This document shows positions 1 through 10,269 of a stretch of 57,500 nucleotides of DNA, in pieces (within the stretch, counting starts at the first letter, position 1; each line of letters starts with the position of its first letter). This DNA comes from Adiantum capillus-veneris (Eukaryota; Streptophyta; Polypodiopsida; Polypodiales; Pteridaceae). The notes under the pieces were generated by a model. It saw only the letters and a program-made list of their open reading frames with translations. It was not told the DNA's origin and did no database searches. The position numbers were made by a program, and so were the translations under genes. The DNA lies in the NCBI GenBank assembly GCA_014529385.2, contig CM043954.1, forward strand, positions 96,119,247 to 96,176,746. Reading direction: 5' to 3'.

Positions 1-139
1 CTCAAAAATTAGCTTCAATTAATTGCACACACAATCAAATCAAACTAAAATTGAGCTACACAAACTCAAAAACCAATGAAATTAGTAGCGAAGATTACTT
101 TATTCTAAACATGCTCTTCTCACTAGCTTAGGTTATCGA
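1..139 (-). mobile_element. Internal leader of a minus-strand Ty3/LARD element
   Basis: On the minus strand this stretch lies just downstream of the primer binding site at 140-157, so it is the start of the internal region of an LTR element whose body continues off the left edge of the window. It is AT-rich, has no convincing reading frame, and resembles in composition the non-coding interior at 29531-31885. No gag is visible within the window. The assignment rests on the neighbouring primer site and LTR; whether the element was autonomous cannot be told. Confidence 0.55.
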
Positions 140-157
140 TCCCCAGCAACAACGCCA
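140..157 (-). other. Primer binding site, tRNA-Asp type
   Basis: Read on the minus strand this is TGGCG followed by TTGTTGC and TGGGGA. It matches the widely used plant Ty3 primer site TGGCGCCGTTGCCGGGGA, complementary to the 3' end of tRNA-Asp, except for C-to-T changes. It lies a few bases beyond the minus-strand LTR end at 163. The transitions fit decay of methylated cytosines (inference). Confidence 0.7.
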
Positions 158-724
158 AATATTGGGGGCAATCGTAGCATCACCTAATCACAACCCAAGA
201 CCAACAAAATTATCAATCCTAGGATAGGTAACTTGGCTAGGACATGGAAGCATGAGCATCATTGGATGTATTGAATGAGAGGATTTAAGAGAATGTTGTT
301 CCAATGCAATAGAGATAAGCCATGAATCACTAACTCTAATCACACCATAATCATCAATCAAGCATCACTACACACATTAAGTCCACCAAAGTCCAACTTG
401 CCATAGACTAGAATCTCAAAGCACACTCTTGACAAGAACACACTAATTGCATTGCTGTTGGCCTCTCCAATCACCACATGCCAATCAAGGTACTTAATCA
501 AAAGCTACAACACACCGTGAATGATGCTTGAGTCTCATTAAGCCCATTCACACATGAGCAAACAATAGTGAACATACTCTAATCACAAGATTAAAAACCT
601 ACTTAATCAACCTAATTAGAGATGTTAAATATCACAAATTGAATACTCATAGAATGATAGGAGTGGTCAATAAGCAAGGAATCATCACCGCACACTCAAA
701 TCGAGAATAATGAGAAGGTGAAAC

Positions 725-953
725 TGTTAAAGAATATGATGTTAAAGAATATGTCCATTGTGCTATGGGCGGTCGGACACTGACTATACTATGTTGTAAA
801 TATACTTTGGATAATAGTTCAAAAGAGAAGAAGAGAAGAGCAGCTCGTTGAATGGCTGCTGCAGGGTAACGATTGTGTGTGTGTGTCTCGATGTGTGTTG
901 GTGTGTGTGTGTAGTCTTCTTTCCTACCTTCTCCATCATTTGCGCACTCTACA
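725..953 (+). repeat. 5' LTR of Copia-1
   Basis: The LTR is 229 bp, starts TGTTAAAG and ends CTCTACA. It contains a GT-rich stretch (872-912). It matches 6221-6449 with four single-base differences. Confidence 0.95.
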
Positions 954-956
954 AAG

Positions 957-968
957 TGGTATCAGAGC
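957..968 (+). other. Primer binding site of Copia-1 (tRNA-iMet)
   Basis: The 12-mer TGGTATCAGAGC is the usual Copia primer site complementary to the 3' end of initiator tRNA-Met. It starts three bases after the 5' LTR. The stretch from here to about 1858 is an untranslated leader with no convincing coding. Confidence 0.9.
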
Positions 969-1858
969 TCAGTTTGAGGAGCTACAGTCAATACACAGGT
1001 TTCCGCAGCTTTGGAAAATAGCAAAAAAAGAGAGGTTTTTTGGTCATAACTCCCTCACCCGAACTCGGAATACAGTGATCCAGGAGTCTATCTTTATGTT
1101 TTTGGGCGTTCCGGACGCATTGGCATACTCAGATTTGCCAAAATCTGCAATTTTCTGCAGCAAACAGCCAGCTCACACAAGCATAGGAGATGTCCAGTTT
1201 TGCACTCGGCAGTAGATTAACAGGTTACAGGTGAAGAATTCAGCATTTACACAGGTTTTGGAGAGCGACATAGAGCTTTTGCATCATGATATTGTGTTGT
1301 CGAAGATTATTTTTGGTTGTTGTGGGTCCGTTATGGACAGCCGCCTATGTAAGAAAGGTTGTGGGAAGAAGTTGCGGCGGTTATATTGTCAGATTGAGTA
1401 CTTTGTGGTTATGTATGGATATGCGGTCAATGTATTTTGGAAAACTGCAGCCTTTGTGAGGTTTGAGTGAGGTTTTTTGAAGCCTTTCCTTGGGAGCTTT
1501 GGTACCTTGGCAAGGTGGATTAGGTACTGGAGCGAACCCCCGACTAGCCCCGCGAAAGACCTCATATGTCGTTTACGACTATGGGAAGAAGGTGGATGTA
1601 TGGATATGTGGTACAAGACAGCGTATGGATTGCATTTGCATACATGTCCATGCGGACATTGTTTTAGAGTATTTATGCATAGTACTGAGTCAGTCTGTGG
1701 CAAAGTGAGTCAGTGGATTTTCCCTTGGCAGTGAGAGATTTTCTGTTAGTGTTTATGAGCACTTTGGTTAAGATTTTCACTTGAGATATTGTCCAAACAC
1801 AAAGGAAACTCTGCCAAAATTTTATCAAAATCCTTTGAAAGAAATGGAGAGAGTGAAG

Positions 1859-3802
1859 ATGGCAGAAAGTTCAACTCAAGTCACACAGATTGTTGGAGAG
1901 AAGCTAACCAGAGAGAACTACAGCATATGGTCTTATAGGATGGAGAACTTTATCATGGGCAAAGGTTTATGGGATTACATTACAGGTGAACAAGAGTGTC
2001 CTGAGGTTGGTTTGGAACCAAATAGAGAGAATGTTGAAGCACATAAAACATGGCAAGCAGGAGTAGAAGCTTACAAGAAGTGGATCGAGAATTCAAGGAA
2101 AGTGATGCATTGGATTTCACTATGCATTAGTGACTTCTTTATACCACATGTGAAGAAGGCTCAATATCCAAAGGAAGCATGGGAGATACTAGCAAGAATG
2201 AACAGCTCCAATACAGAACCACGAAAAGTTCACTTGAAGCAAAGGTTACATTGTGTATGGCGAGGAAATAGATCCATATCAGATTATGTGACAGAGATAA
2301 AGCAAATACAGGAAGATCTTGCGAGCATTAATGTTGAAGTTCCAGATGATGACTTAGTTTCAGTGACATTGAATGGTTTGGGACCGAAATACAAGTCATT
2401 GGATATATCTATATCTGTTCGAGGACACATGCCTGATTTTGAAGAGTTAGTAAACCTTTGTTTGCAAGAAGAGGTGAAGTTAGGAAAGTCAGGTCCTTCT
2501 AAATCAAATAACAATTCCAGAGATCAGGTTTTTTACTCTAGAGGTCGTGGAAACAATAGAGGTGGAAGAGGAAACTATGGTCGTGGAAACAATGTTGGAA
2601 GAGGTCAATGGCAAAACCAACAAAGTCAAAGTTACAATGATTATAGCCAAAGAGGCAGGGGGAGAGCCCGAACTCGTGGACGTGGAGGTGGACGATTTGT
2701 ACATCCTCAAAGAGATGGATATTGTAACAGATGTGGCATTTATGGTCACTTTGAAAGAGAATGTTACACAATGCTAAATCAAAATCGTGATCGTGGTGGA
2801 AGAGGCCGAGATTATGGCAAACATGGAGGAAACTTTGCTGGATACAATCCTCGTGATCAAAATATATATGACAATAGATCGAGTGGACATTTATTTCCTA
2901 TGGAGCATGTTGTTGGAAGCATGGTGGAGCCACATCATACAGATGATTGGTATTTAGATAGTGGTGCCACAAATCATATGACATATCATGGTGAATGGTT
3001 TGACAGAAAAGAGAAGTTAGAAGAGGATGAGTTTGTCGCTACAGGTGATGATACTATGCATCAGATTACACATGTTGGTTCAGTTCCATTGCTAGAAAAA
3101 GACGGGACATACAACACATTGGGAGATGTTCTATATGTGCCTTCAATCACAAAGAATTTAGCATCAGTTGGACAGATGACAGATCAAGGGTTGCAAGTCC
3201 GTTTTAATCGTTATGGCTGCTTCATAGAGGAGTTTCACAATGCCAGACCAGGCAAGATATTGGCACGTGGAAGAAAGAAAGGTCGCTTGTTCTCATTGGA
3301 AGCTGGAGATCCATGTTTACACAGTGGTATGTATGCAAACAAATCAGCCACTCAAGATGATTGGGCAGAGTTATGGCATAAGAGAATTGGTCATGTCAAT
3401 TTTAGAAGACTAAAGCATATGCAATCAAATCAAATTGTACGTGGATTACCAAAGTTTGGCAGATTGAATTTTGATCATGTTTGTGAAGCTTGTCAATTTG
3501 GAAAGCAATCTCGTTTACCATTTCCAAAGAGGGGGAGAATTAGCCAAAGTCCTTTGGAAATTGTTCATTCAGATATTTGGGGACCTTGTGATCATGCTAC
3601 ACCAAATGGTTGTCGATATTTTATCACATTTACGGATGATTATAGCAGAATGACATGGGTTTACTTTCTAAAGGCAAAGTCAGAGGCATTTGAGGTATTT
3701 TTGGAGTTCAAAGTTATGGTTGAGAAAGAGAATGGTTGTCAAATTAAATGCCTACGTACAGATGGAGGGGGAGAGTACATGTCACACAGTTTTGATGATT
3801 AG
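1859..3802 (+). CDS. Copia-1 gag-protease-integrase, first part of the polyprotein
   Basis: The frame is open from 1781. The ATG at 1859 (MAESSTQ...) is the likelier start, because homologous gag proteins begin close to the 'ENYSIW' segment. It contains a UBN2-type gag domain, an RG-rich stretch, a CCHC zinc knuckle (CNRCGIYGHFEREC), the protease active site in DWYLDSGATNHMT, the GAG-pre-integrase segment LWHKRIGHVNF with the HHCC finger ending CEACQFGKQ, and the start of the integrase core with HSDIWGP and RTDGGGEY. It ends at TAG 3800-3802, inside the integrase core. The same frame then continues, so this is a nonsense mutation, not a natural end. Confidence 0.93.
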   Translation: MAESSTQVTQIVGEKLTRENYSIWSYRMENFIMGKGLWDYITGEQECPEVGLEPNRENVEAHKTWQAGVEAYKKWIENSRKVMHWISLCISDFFIPHVKKAQYPKEAWEILARMNSSNTEPRKVHLKQRLHCVWRGNRSISDYVTEIKQIQEDLASINVEVPDDDLVSVTLNGLGPKYKSLDISISVRGHMPDFEELVNLCLQEEVKLGKSGPSKSNNNSRDQVFYSRGRGNNRGGRGNYGRGNNVGRGQWQNQQSQSYNDYSQRGRGRARTRGRGGGRFVHPQRDGYCNRCGIYGHFERECYTMLNQNRDRGGRGRDYGKHGGNFAGYNPRDQNIYDNRSSGHLFPMEHVVGSMVEPHHTDDWYLDSGATNHMTYHGEWFDRKEKLEEDEFVATGDDTMHQITHVGSVPLLEKDGTYNTLGDVLYVPSITKNLASVGQMTDQGLQVRFNRYGCFIEEFHNARPGKILARGRKKGRLFSLEAGDPCLHSGMYANKSATQDDWAELWHKRIGHVNFRRLKHMQSNQIVRGLPKFGRLNFDHVCEACQFGKQSRLPFPKRGRISQSPLEIVHSDIWGPCDHATPNGCRYFITFTDDYSRMTWVYFLKAKSEAFEVFLEFKVMVEKENGCQIKCLRTDGGGEYMSHSFDD

Positions 3803-6226
3803 TTACGTGAACAAGGCATAAGAAGACAGATTACTTGCAGATACACACCACAACAAAATGGAGTTGCTGAGAGAAAGAATAGAGTCATAGCAGAGATTGC
3901 AAGAGCCATGATGAATGAGATGAATATGCCATTAACATACTGGGCTGAAGCAGTTCATATAGCTGTACACATTATGAATCGAACACCAAAAACTGCCATT
4001 CATGAAATTTCACCTTATGAGAGACTTTATGGGATCAAGCCAACAGTTTCCTATATGAAAGTTTTTGGATGTGTTTGCTATGTTCATGTGCCAAATGAAG
4101 CAAGAAAGAAGATGGAGCCAAAGGCAGTGAAGTGCATATTCTTGGGCTACCCAGTTGAAAAGAAAGGTTACAAGTGCTATGATCCTATGACAAGAAAAGT
4201 TTATGTCAGTAGAGATGTCAGATTTTGTGAGCATGAACCATGGTATAAACCAAAGCCAGTGATGATAGAAGATGAGTATGAAGAGCAAGAGAATGTGCAT
4301 CATGTTGTTGATAAGCCAGGACCATCAACAAGAACTATTTCAGGACCACATATGGCAGAGGAGAGTACAGGAAGTGTCAACCCATGGAGCGGTCGTTTAC
4401 GAGGTAAGAAGCAAGACGAGAAAGGCAAGAAGAAAATGGTTGAAGAGAGTTCTGGAGATGAAAGCCTCAATGAAGATCATGATTTACCACATTTGAGGAC
4501 ACCTGGTAGTAATCATATTGAGAAATATGTACCCCCATATGCAAGAGTTGAAGAGAAGAGTGCACCACAATTGAGAAGATCAGAGAGGGTGCGTTATCCA
4601 GTTGATAGATTGACATACAATGGTTACATGCGTACACATTATGCATACATGGTTTCACGTGTGCAACATAAAGAGCCTACATGTTTTCAAGAGGCAATTG
4701 GAAAATCAGAATGGGAGTCAGCTATGGATGATGAGATGGATGCTCTTGTAAAGAATGACACTTGGGATTTGGTTCGCTTGCCAAGTGGAAAGAAAGCAAT
4801 TGGTTCAAAATGGGTATACAAAGTCAAGTGCAAGTCAGATGGCAGTGTGGAAAGATACAAAGCGAGGCTTGTTGCTAAAGGTTATGCACAAACAAAAGGT
4901 CTTGATTATGATGAGACATTTAGTCCAATTGCAAAGATGACAACAGTCAGATTGGTGATAGCAATGGCAAGTATGTTCGGTTGGAAGTTACGGCAAATGG
5001 ATGTGGATAATGCATTCTTGAATGGTGACTTGGAAGAAGAAGTTTATATGATACAGCCAGAGGGTTATCAACATCGAGAGTTTCCATATTATGTGTGTAA
5101 GTTGAAGAAAGCATTGTATGGTTTGAAGCAAGCATCTAGAGCTTGGTGTGAAAAGATAACCAGATTCTTGAAGAAGATTGGATTTAAACAATCTACTGCT
5201 GATCACTCATTATTTTTGAAGCATGTTGATGGAGAGATCGTCGTTATTGTTATCTATGTTGATGACTTGATTCTCACTGGAAGTCATGCTGAGCAAATTT
5301 TGCATGTCAAGAAGAGTTTGTTGAGAGAATTCAACATGAAGGACCTTGGTGAGTTGAGATATTTCTTGGGAATTGAAATTGTCAATACTTTATCAGGAAT
5401 TTGGATGATACAAAGACAATACGTGTTGGATATGCTTGAGAAGTATGGAATGATAGCGTGCAAACCAGTTGATACACCTCTTGATCAAAATGTGAAATTG
5501 TTTGATGATGGACATTACATTGAGGATGTCACTATGTATCGCAAGATGGTTGGAAGTCTTATTTACTTGACAATAACAAGACCAGATTTGAGTTATGCAG
5601 TGGGTGTTGTGACTCAATTCATGCAAAATCCATGTAAAAGTCATCTTGATGCAGTGAGACGGATTATGAGATATGTGAAAGCCACTGTCAGTTATGGAAT
5701 GTTTTATGAAAAGAATGGGAAGCTTTGTCTTTATGGTTACACAGATGCAGATTGGGCAGGAGATTTTATGGATAGAAGATCTACAAGTGGTTATGCATTT
5801 TCAATTGGCAATGGTATGATAAGTTGGAGTAGCAAGAAGCAATCAACTGTAGCATTATCAAGTATAGAAGCTGAATATCGTGCAGCAGCTTTGGCAGCAT
5901 GTGAAGAGTCATGGTTGAGAGTGCTTATGGTAGAATTTGGTTTTGACTATCTTGACAGTGTCATTATATATTGTGACAATATTAGCAGCATCATGTTGGC
6001 AAAGAATCCAGTCTACCATGCTCGCACTAAACACATTGAGGTACATTATCACTTCATTAGAGAAAAAGTTTTGTCAAATGAGATTGATTTGGTGTATGTG
6101 AAGACAAATGATCAAGTTGCGGATATATTCACAAAAGCTCTTGGAAAGGAGAAGTTTTGTTACTTTCGTGAAGCATTGGGAATCCATCATATGCAAGCTC
6201 ACTCTGAGCTTGAGGGGGAGTGTTAA
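3803..6226 (+). CDS. Copia-1 integrase end, reverse transcriptase and RNase H (downstream of the stop)
   Basis: This is the same frame continued; the first downstream ATG is at 3908. It carries the rest of the integrase core (TPQQNGVAERKN and onward), the Copia RT block with KARLVAKGYAQ, the substrate segment MDVDNAFLNG, the catalytic YVDDLI, and RNase H with YTDADWAGD, ALSSIEAEY and the HARTKHIEVHYH segment. The terminal codons run a few bases into the 3' LTR. No further stop or frameshift is seen over 2.4 kb, so the element has a single visible lesion. Without suppression of the stop, RT would not be made from this copy. Confidence 0.93.
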   Translation, partial: LREQGIRRQITCRYTPQQNGVAERKNRVIAEIARAMMNEMNMPLTYWAEAVHIAVHIMNRTPKTAIHEISPYERLYGIKPTVSYMKVFGCVCYVHVPNEARKKMEPKAVKCIFLGYPVEKKGYKCYDPMTRKVYVSRDVRFCEHEPWYKPKPVMIEDEYEEQENVHHVVDKPGPSTRTISGPHMAEESTGSVNPWSGRLRGKKQDEKGKKKMVEESSGDESLNEDHDLPHLRTPGSNHIEKYVPPYARVEEKSAPQLRRSERVRYPVDRLTYNGYMRTHYAYMVSRVQHKEPTCFQEAIGKSEWESAMDDEMDALVKNDTWDLVRLPSGKKAIGSKWVYKVKCKSDGSVERYKARLVAKGYAQTKGLDYDETFSPIAKMTTVRLVIAMASMFGWKLRQMDVDNAFLNGDLEEEVYMIQPEGYQHREFPYYVCKLKKALYGLKQASRAWCEKITRFLKKIGFKQSTADHSLFLKHVDGEIVVIVIYVDDLILTGSHAEQILHVKKSLLREFNMKDLGELRYFLGIEIVNTLSGIWMIQRQYVLDMLEKYGMIACKPVDTPLDQNVKLFDDGHYIEDVTMYRKMVGSLIYLTITRPDLSYAVGVVTQFMQNPCKSHLDAVRRIMRYVKATVSYGMFYEKNGKLCLYGYTDADWAGDFMDRRSTSGYAFSIGNGMISWSSKKQSTVALSSIEAEYRAAALAACEESWLRVLMVEFGFDYLDSVIIYCDNISSIMLAKNPVYHARTKHIEVHYHFIREKVLSNEIDLVYVKTNDQVADIFTKALGKEKFCYFREALGIHHMQAHSELEGEC
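6211..6220 (+). other. Polypurine tract of Copia-1
   Basis: TGAGGGGGAG immediately precedes the 3' LTR. This is the expected site for plus-strand DNA priming. Confidence 0.85.
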
Positions 6227-6449
6227 AGAATATGATGTTAAAGAATATGTCCATTGTGCTATGGGCGGCCGGACACTGACTATACTATGTTGTAAATATA
6301 CTTTGGATAATAGTTCAAAAGAGAAGAAGAGAAGAGCAGCTCGTTGAATGGCTACTGCAGGGTAATGATTGTGTGTGTGTGTCTCGATGTGTGTTGGTGT
6401 GTGTGTGTAGTCTTCTTTCCTACCTTCTCCATCATCTGCGCACTCTACA
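6221..6449 (+). repeat. 3' LTR of Copia-1
   Basis: The LTR is 229 bp, TGTTAAAG...CTCTACA, followed by the target duplication GAAAC at 6450-6454. It differs from the 5' LTR at four transitions. Confidence 0.95.
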
Positions 6450-6852
6450 GAAACTACTTCATGACATAATGGAATATAGAAGAATTAAGACTAATGGAGA
6501 AAGTAGATATTAGAATAAAAATTGCTTCTCTAACTACAAAGGATTAGCACTAGCTTTCTAAGCCTGGATATTAAGCTCAAGACTAGGCCATCCATAATGT
6601 GAACACTCAAGAGCTCTCAAGAATGGATACTCAAGAATGAATCCTCAAGAATGAAGTCTCTTTGCATAAAAGGCTTTCTTATAAAGGCATGCACCACAAG
6701 TCTTCCTACTATGGAATTACATTGAGCCCTCTAGCATATACAATTTCGAACTCCCAATGAGCCCAAGACCTTATACAATGTGAAAAAGAAATATTGTGCA
6801 CATCCCTCGCTTGGTGCATAATTGGTGTAATATGTGTTAGCTGCTACTAACA

Positions 6853-8300
6853 TTGTGACAACCTCAGAGATCATACTCTACCAAAGGTGAGCAAAGAATT
6901 TCATGACCATAGGGAAATGATGGGTTATGGCCAAGTACCATTGTAAAGCGGTATTGTAGTAGTATAGAAAGAAAAAGGGTCTCGCCTTATCCAAAAATAA
7001 GTGAAACTTTCTCAACGAGCTCCTTGGTAACAAGGAATGGATCAGTATGTTTTACAAAACTTGAAGATTTGAAGAGATGTGAGAGGAAATATGTGCATAA
7101 TGTACAAATAGGCATGAAAGAGACTGGGTTGCTAGAGCCTACTAAAACTGTTTTGGGTTTGTGTGAGCAAGTTTCTTTTTTAGACACTATGGGCGAGCTT
7201 GATGCTATAAAAATGAAGGTATGGAAGTATGCTCTATGAAAATGTATCAAGTCATAGAAGCCTTTGATGAAAACCAATGTTTTAAGCAAACTGTTGGCCC
7301 AGAAGTCCATGTTGAAACTAATACAAGAGTGTAGCAAAGAAGGTGAAACTAGTAGCTTCACCCTTACCACCCAACAACAGGGAAAAGATTGAGTAGCCTT
7401 CTTTGCAACCAAGTTTGAGGAATCCTAAAAAGATTGGGTACACCTTCACAAAGGAGTCTTTTCAACCGTTGCAGATTGGTTGCGAGGAGTTTTTAACACA
7501 GGAGGAGACAAAGTGCTTCAAAGAAATGCTTTCAAAGCATGGTAAGGATTTTGCATTTGAGCCGCATGAGATAGGATGTGTTGATTCTTCTATTGTAGCT
7601 CCTATGGTAATTTTTACAATACCTCATGTGCCTTGGAATATGCGGCCTATTTCGATTCCAAAAGTTCATTTGCCCAAGTTAGTAGAGCTATTGAATAAAA
7701 AGATGAAAATGGGGATTTTGGAGCCTTCTTGTGCTCCATACTCAAACAGGTGATTCACAGTTCCAAAGAAGATTGGTGCTCTACGCTTCATCCAAGATAT
7801 GAAACCAGGGAACAAGGCGACAATTAGGAATGTAGGTACATGCAATTGAAAGCAGAGACTTGAAAACCATGAGGACACCTTTAGGTTTGGTAAGGATGCG
7901 TACCTTGCCGCCGCAGGGAGCAACCAACTCGGTTTTACATATGATGAATGGGATGAATAAGGTCTTACGTGACTTTATTCTTCAAATCACAATGTCTTTC
8001 AATGATGATTTTCCTATCAAAGGATGTGAAGAAGGTGGGAAAGATGAAGCTTTGAATATCAGGGGGTGCCGCAGGTTTGTGAAAATCACATAAATGATTG
8101 TGATAAAATCATATCTAGGTTGGAGGAAGTGAATCTTACTTTGTCAGGGAAAAAGTCTACATTTGGTGCCAATGAAGTGCTCATTGTGGGGCACATGTGC
8201 GGGCCATATGGTAGGAAACCTTGTCCAACAAAGGTAGATGCCTTACAAATAATGAAAGAAACATGCACTAGCATCACTGAGGTTAGAATGTTTCTGGGAG
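6853..8300 (+). pseudogene. Decayed plus-strand Ty3/gypsy pol fragment (RT), left copy
   Basis: Broken frames encode the N-terminal part of a Ty3 reverse transcriptase: a segment with GILEPSCAPYSNR (ending 7753), the RT core with an FNDD variant of the YxDD motif near 8010 (SFNDDFPIKGCEEGG), and the connection segment LIVGHMCGPYGRKP near 8200. The fragment ends abruptly at the RRFLG-equivalent position, where a minus-strand Ty3 LTR starts. It is a close copy of 22511-24071 but lacks about 95 bp near 7836 that the other copy retains. Frameshifts and stops make it non-functional. Confidence 0.85.
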
Positions 8301-8932
8301 TGAGAGACGGAGGTGCAAAATAGAGCCGATGGCCTCTACACCAAGACTATGCACGATGGCCTCATCATGGGAGGTAGACAATAGGGGCACCACCTAGCTT
8401 GGAATGCGGCTAGCATGCATGGTAGGGGGGTTGGCACATAGCACAAGGAAGATGTGTGAGAAGGAGAGAGAGAGAGAGGGAGAGGGAGAGGGAGAGGGAG
8501 AGTAAGAGATCATTAGAGCTTCATTAATATAGGCTTCATAAATACTATAACACAAGGAAGATGTGAGAGAAGGAGAGATAGAGAGAGAAAGAGATCATTA
8601 GAGCTTCATTAATATAGGCTTCATAAATACTATACAAACATTCACGAGGGAAATTGCACATAATCAACATCTCACAAACTCATGTGTGCATGGTAAAACC
8701 TCTTGGCCATTAAGAAACCAAAACAAATAACCATAGCCAATACTATGCCATAGTAGAACTATGTGTGCGTAAAGGTGCATACACAAGGATGTATATATGA
8801 GAGTGTGAGTACTAGAGCTTGATTTTGTGTCCGTTTACAAAAGAGAAGGCCTTCTTTTATAGGCCAAGAGAGTGATTAGGGAAGAGATTATGAGCAAGAG
8901 GAGTTATTACAAAGTAATCTCAGTTAGATGCA
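8301..8932 (-). repeat. 3' LTR (left) of the Tat-like Ty3 element, with internal GA microsatellite
   Basis: On the plus strand it starts TGAGAGACGGAGG and ends CAGTTAGATGCA. It contains (AG)n/(GGGAGA)n at 8463-8510 and a second internal duplication of the segment CATTAGAGCTTCATTAATATAGG. Homologous starts lie at 21795 and 24072. The minus-strand polypurine tract GTGGGGAA follows at 8933-8941. Confidence 0.8.
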
Positions 8933-8949
8933 TTCCCCACATGTTTCTT

Positions 8950-9678
8950 GGAGTCTACCATCTACATCTATCAATCGATAACTGCCATTGGTGTAGTGCA
9001 TTTTAATGACAAATGGCCCCTCTTATCTGGGTGAAATTTTTTTATCCTTTCTAGTGTCAAACCTGTTATCATACCTTAGAACCAACATACCTTCCTTGAG
9101 ACCTTTTGCCCTAAGTCCCTTGTTGAAGGTAAGTTGACATTGGTCTACCTGTGATGCATAATAGTTGATAGCATCTTCTTTGTGTGATTGAAGCCTCTCT
9201 AGATCAAGAATGTGGTTGTGAAGATGAGCATTACAGTGTTCCATCTACCTAGCTAGCACCCTCGGACTAGCCAATTTTACTTCAATGGGTAAAATGGTCT
9301 CCTTACCATACACCAAGTGATATGGTGTGAACCCAAGGGATGTGCAAAATAAAGTGCAATAAGCCCAAAGTGCAGCCATAGATGGTTGTCCCAATCACTT
9401 TTGTGATTGTTTACATGTTTAGTGACAATATTGCAGATTATACCATTTACCTTTTCCACCAAACCGTTGCATTGCGGGTAGTAGGAGTTGAGTGTCATCG
9501 TGAGATACCCAGATTTTCCATCAGCTCTCCTACTAGGTCTCCTCTAAAACCTGGTCCCCTGTCAGAAATTATTTCAAGAGGAGTGCCAAAATGGCAACAA
9601 ATGTTTTCAAATATAAACTTAGCCACTTCCTTAGCTATAATCCGGGTGGTAGCAACTACTTCAACCCACTTGGTCATG
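8950..9678 (-). pseudogene. Tat-like Ty3 integrase, core and C-terminus (broken)
   Basis: Minus-strand frames read TKWVEVVATTRIIAKEVAKF (9620-9677) and ISDRGPGFRGDLV for the first half of the core. They continue with YYPQCNGLVEKVNGI for the second half and a C-terminal basic segment (MLVLRYDNRFDTRKDKK, about 9040-9100). The frame changes near 9050 and near 9495, so it is not functional. It is the direct continuation of the integrase part at 14823-15075 once Copia-2 is removed. Confidence 0.85.
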
Positions 9679-9906
9679 TGTTATCATATACATGTGGTAG
9701 TGATGTGTGTGAATACACTAGGACCATCATGGCATTTTTTCCCCTCTTTAGGAGGTTTTTCCCCCCGAGCATTGTATATACACCCATCAGTCTAGGGCTA
9801 TCTATCTTTCCATTGCACACTAAGTAAGACACTCTCTATTGTGTCCCTTGAGCTTCCTTCGTCTTCTCCAAGCTGTGTGCGTTTCTCTGCAACCCTAATT
9901 CCAACA
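9679..9906 (+). repeat. 5' LTR of Copia-2
   Basis: The LTR starts TGTTATCATATACATG and ends ATTCCAACA. It is followed directly by the primer site. Many substitutions separate it from the 3' LTR. Confidence 0.9.
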
Positions 9907-10269
9907 ATTGATATCAGAGCAAGTTGCATCCTCCCGTGCTTAGTCGCAAGCTGCTCCAGCACACGCCTACTCACTTTCTCTAATTATAGTGAGGTTTGGT
10001 GAGCGTTCGCAGGTCTACAAATGTTTTAGGAAAGCTTGTAGAGCTTAGTCTGCACAGATTTATGAATTCGGGCTCATTTCGGCCTCCATTTCCACTACAG
10101 GCACGTCTGCATAGGCAATTTTGTCATTTTGTGCAAAATTTTTGTCAGTGTCGTTTTCTGCATAACAGGTTCCTTATAGTCTTCTACGGTTTGTGCTATA
10201 TAGCACGTGTTGTTTCCACTCCGTTTCTCCTCTTTTTGGATAGTTTTCACATTAGGTGCATTATTTACC

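Larger units (their letters stand above)
725..6449 (+). mobile_element. Copia-1, almost intact Ty1/Copia retrotransposon
   Basis: This is a complete LTR retrotransposon of 5725 bp with 229-bp LTRs at both ends, a perfect 5-bp target duplication (GAAAC at 720-724 and 6450-6454), a tRNA-iMet primer site at 957-968 and a polypurine tract just before the 3' LTR. One long reading frame (from about 1859 to 6226) encodes gag, protease, integrase, reverse transcriptase and RNase H in Copia order, interrupted only by one in-frame TAG at 3800-3802. The LTRs differ at four sites, all transitions, so they are about 98% identical and the insertion is fairly recent. It sits inside a Ty3/LARD LTR. Confidence 0.95.
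163..6852 (-). mobile_element. 5' LTR of a minus-strand Ty3/LARD element, split by Copia-1
   Basis: The LTR begins on the plus strand with TGGGGGC at 163 and ends with CTAACA at 6852, giving TG...CA termini. Removing Copia-1 and one copy of its target duplication leaves about 960 bp (163-724 plus 6455-6852). The right edge abuts Ty3 RT sequence that is also present, without this LTR, near 22511, so 6852/6853 is an insertion junction. Part of it (positions 171-260) resembles the LTR at 28750-28840, so the two belong to related families. The partner LTR is outside the window. Confidence 0.65.
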
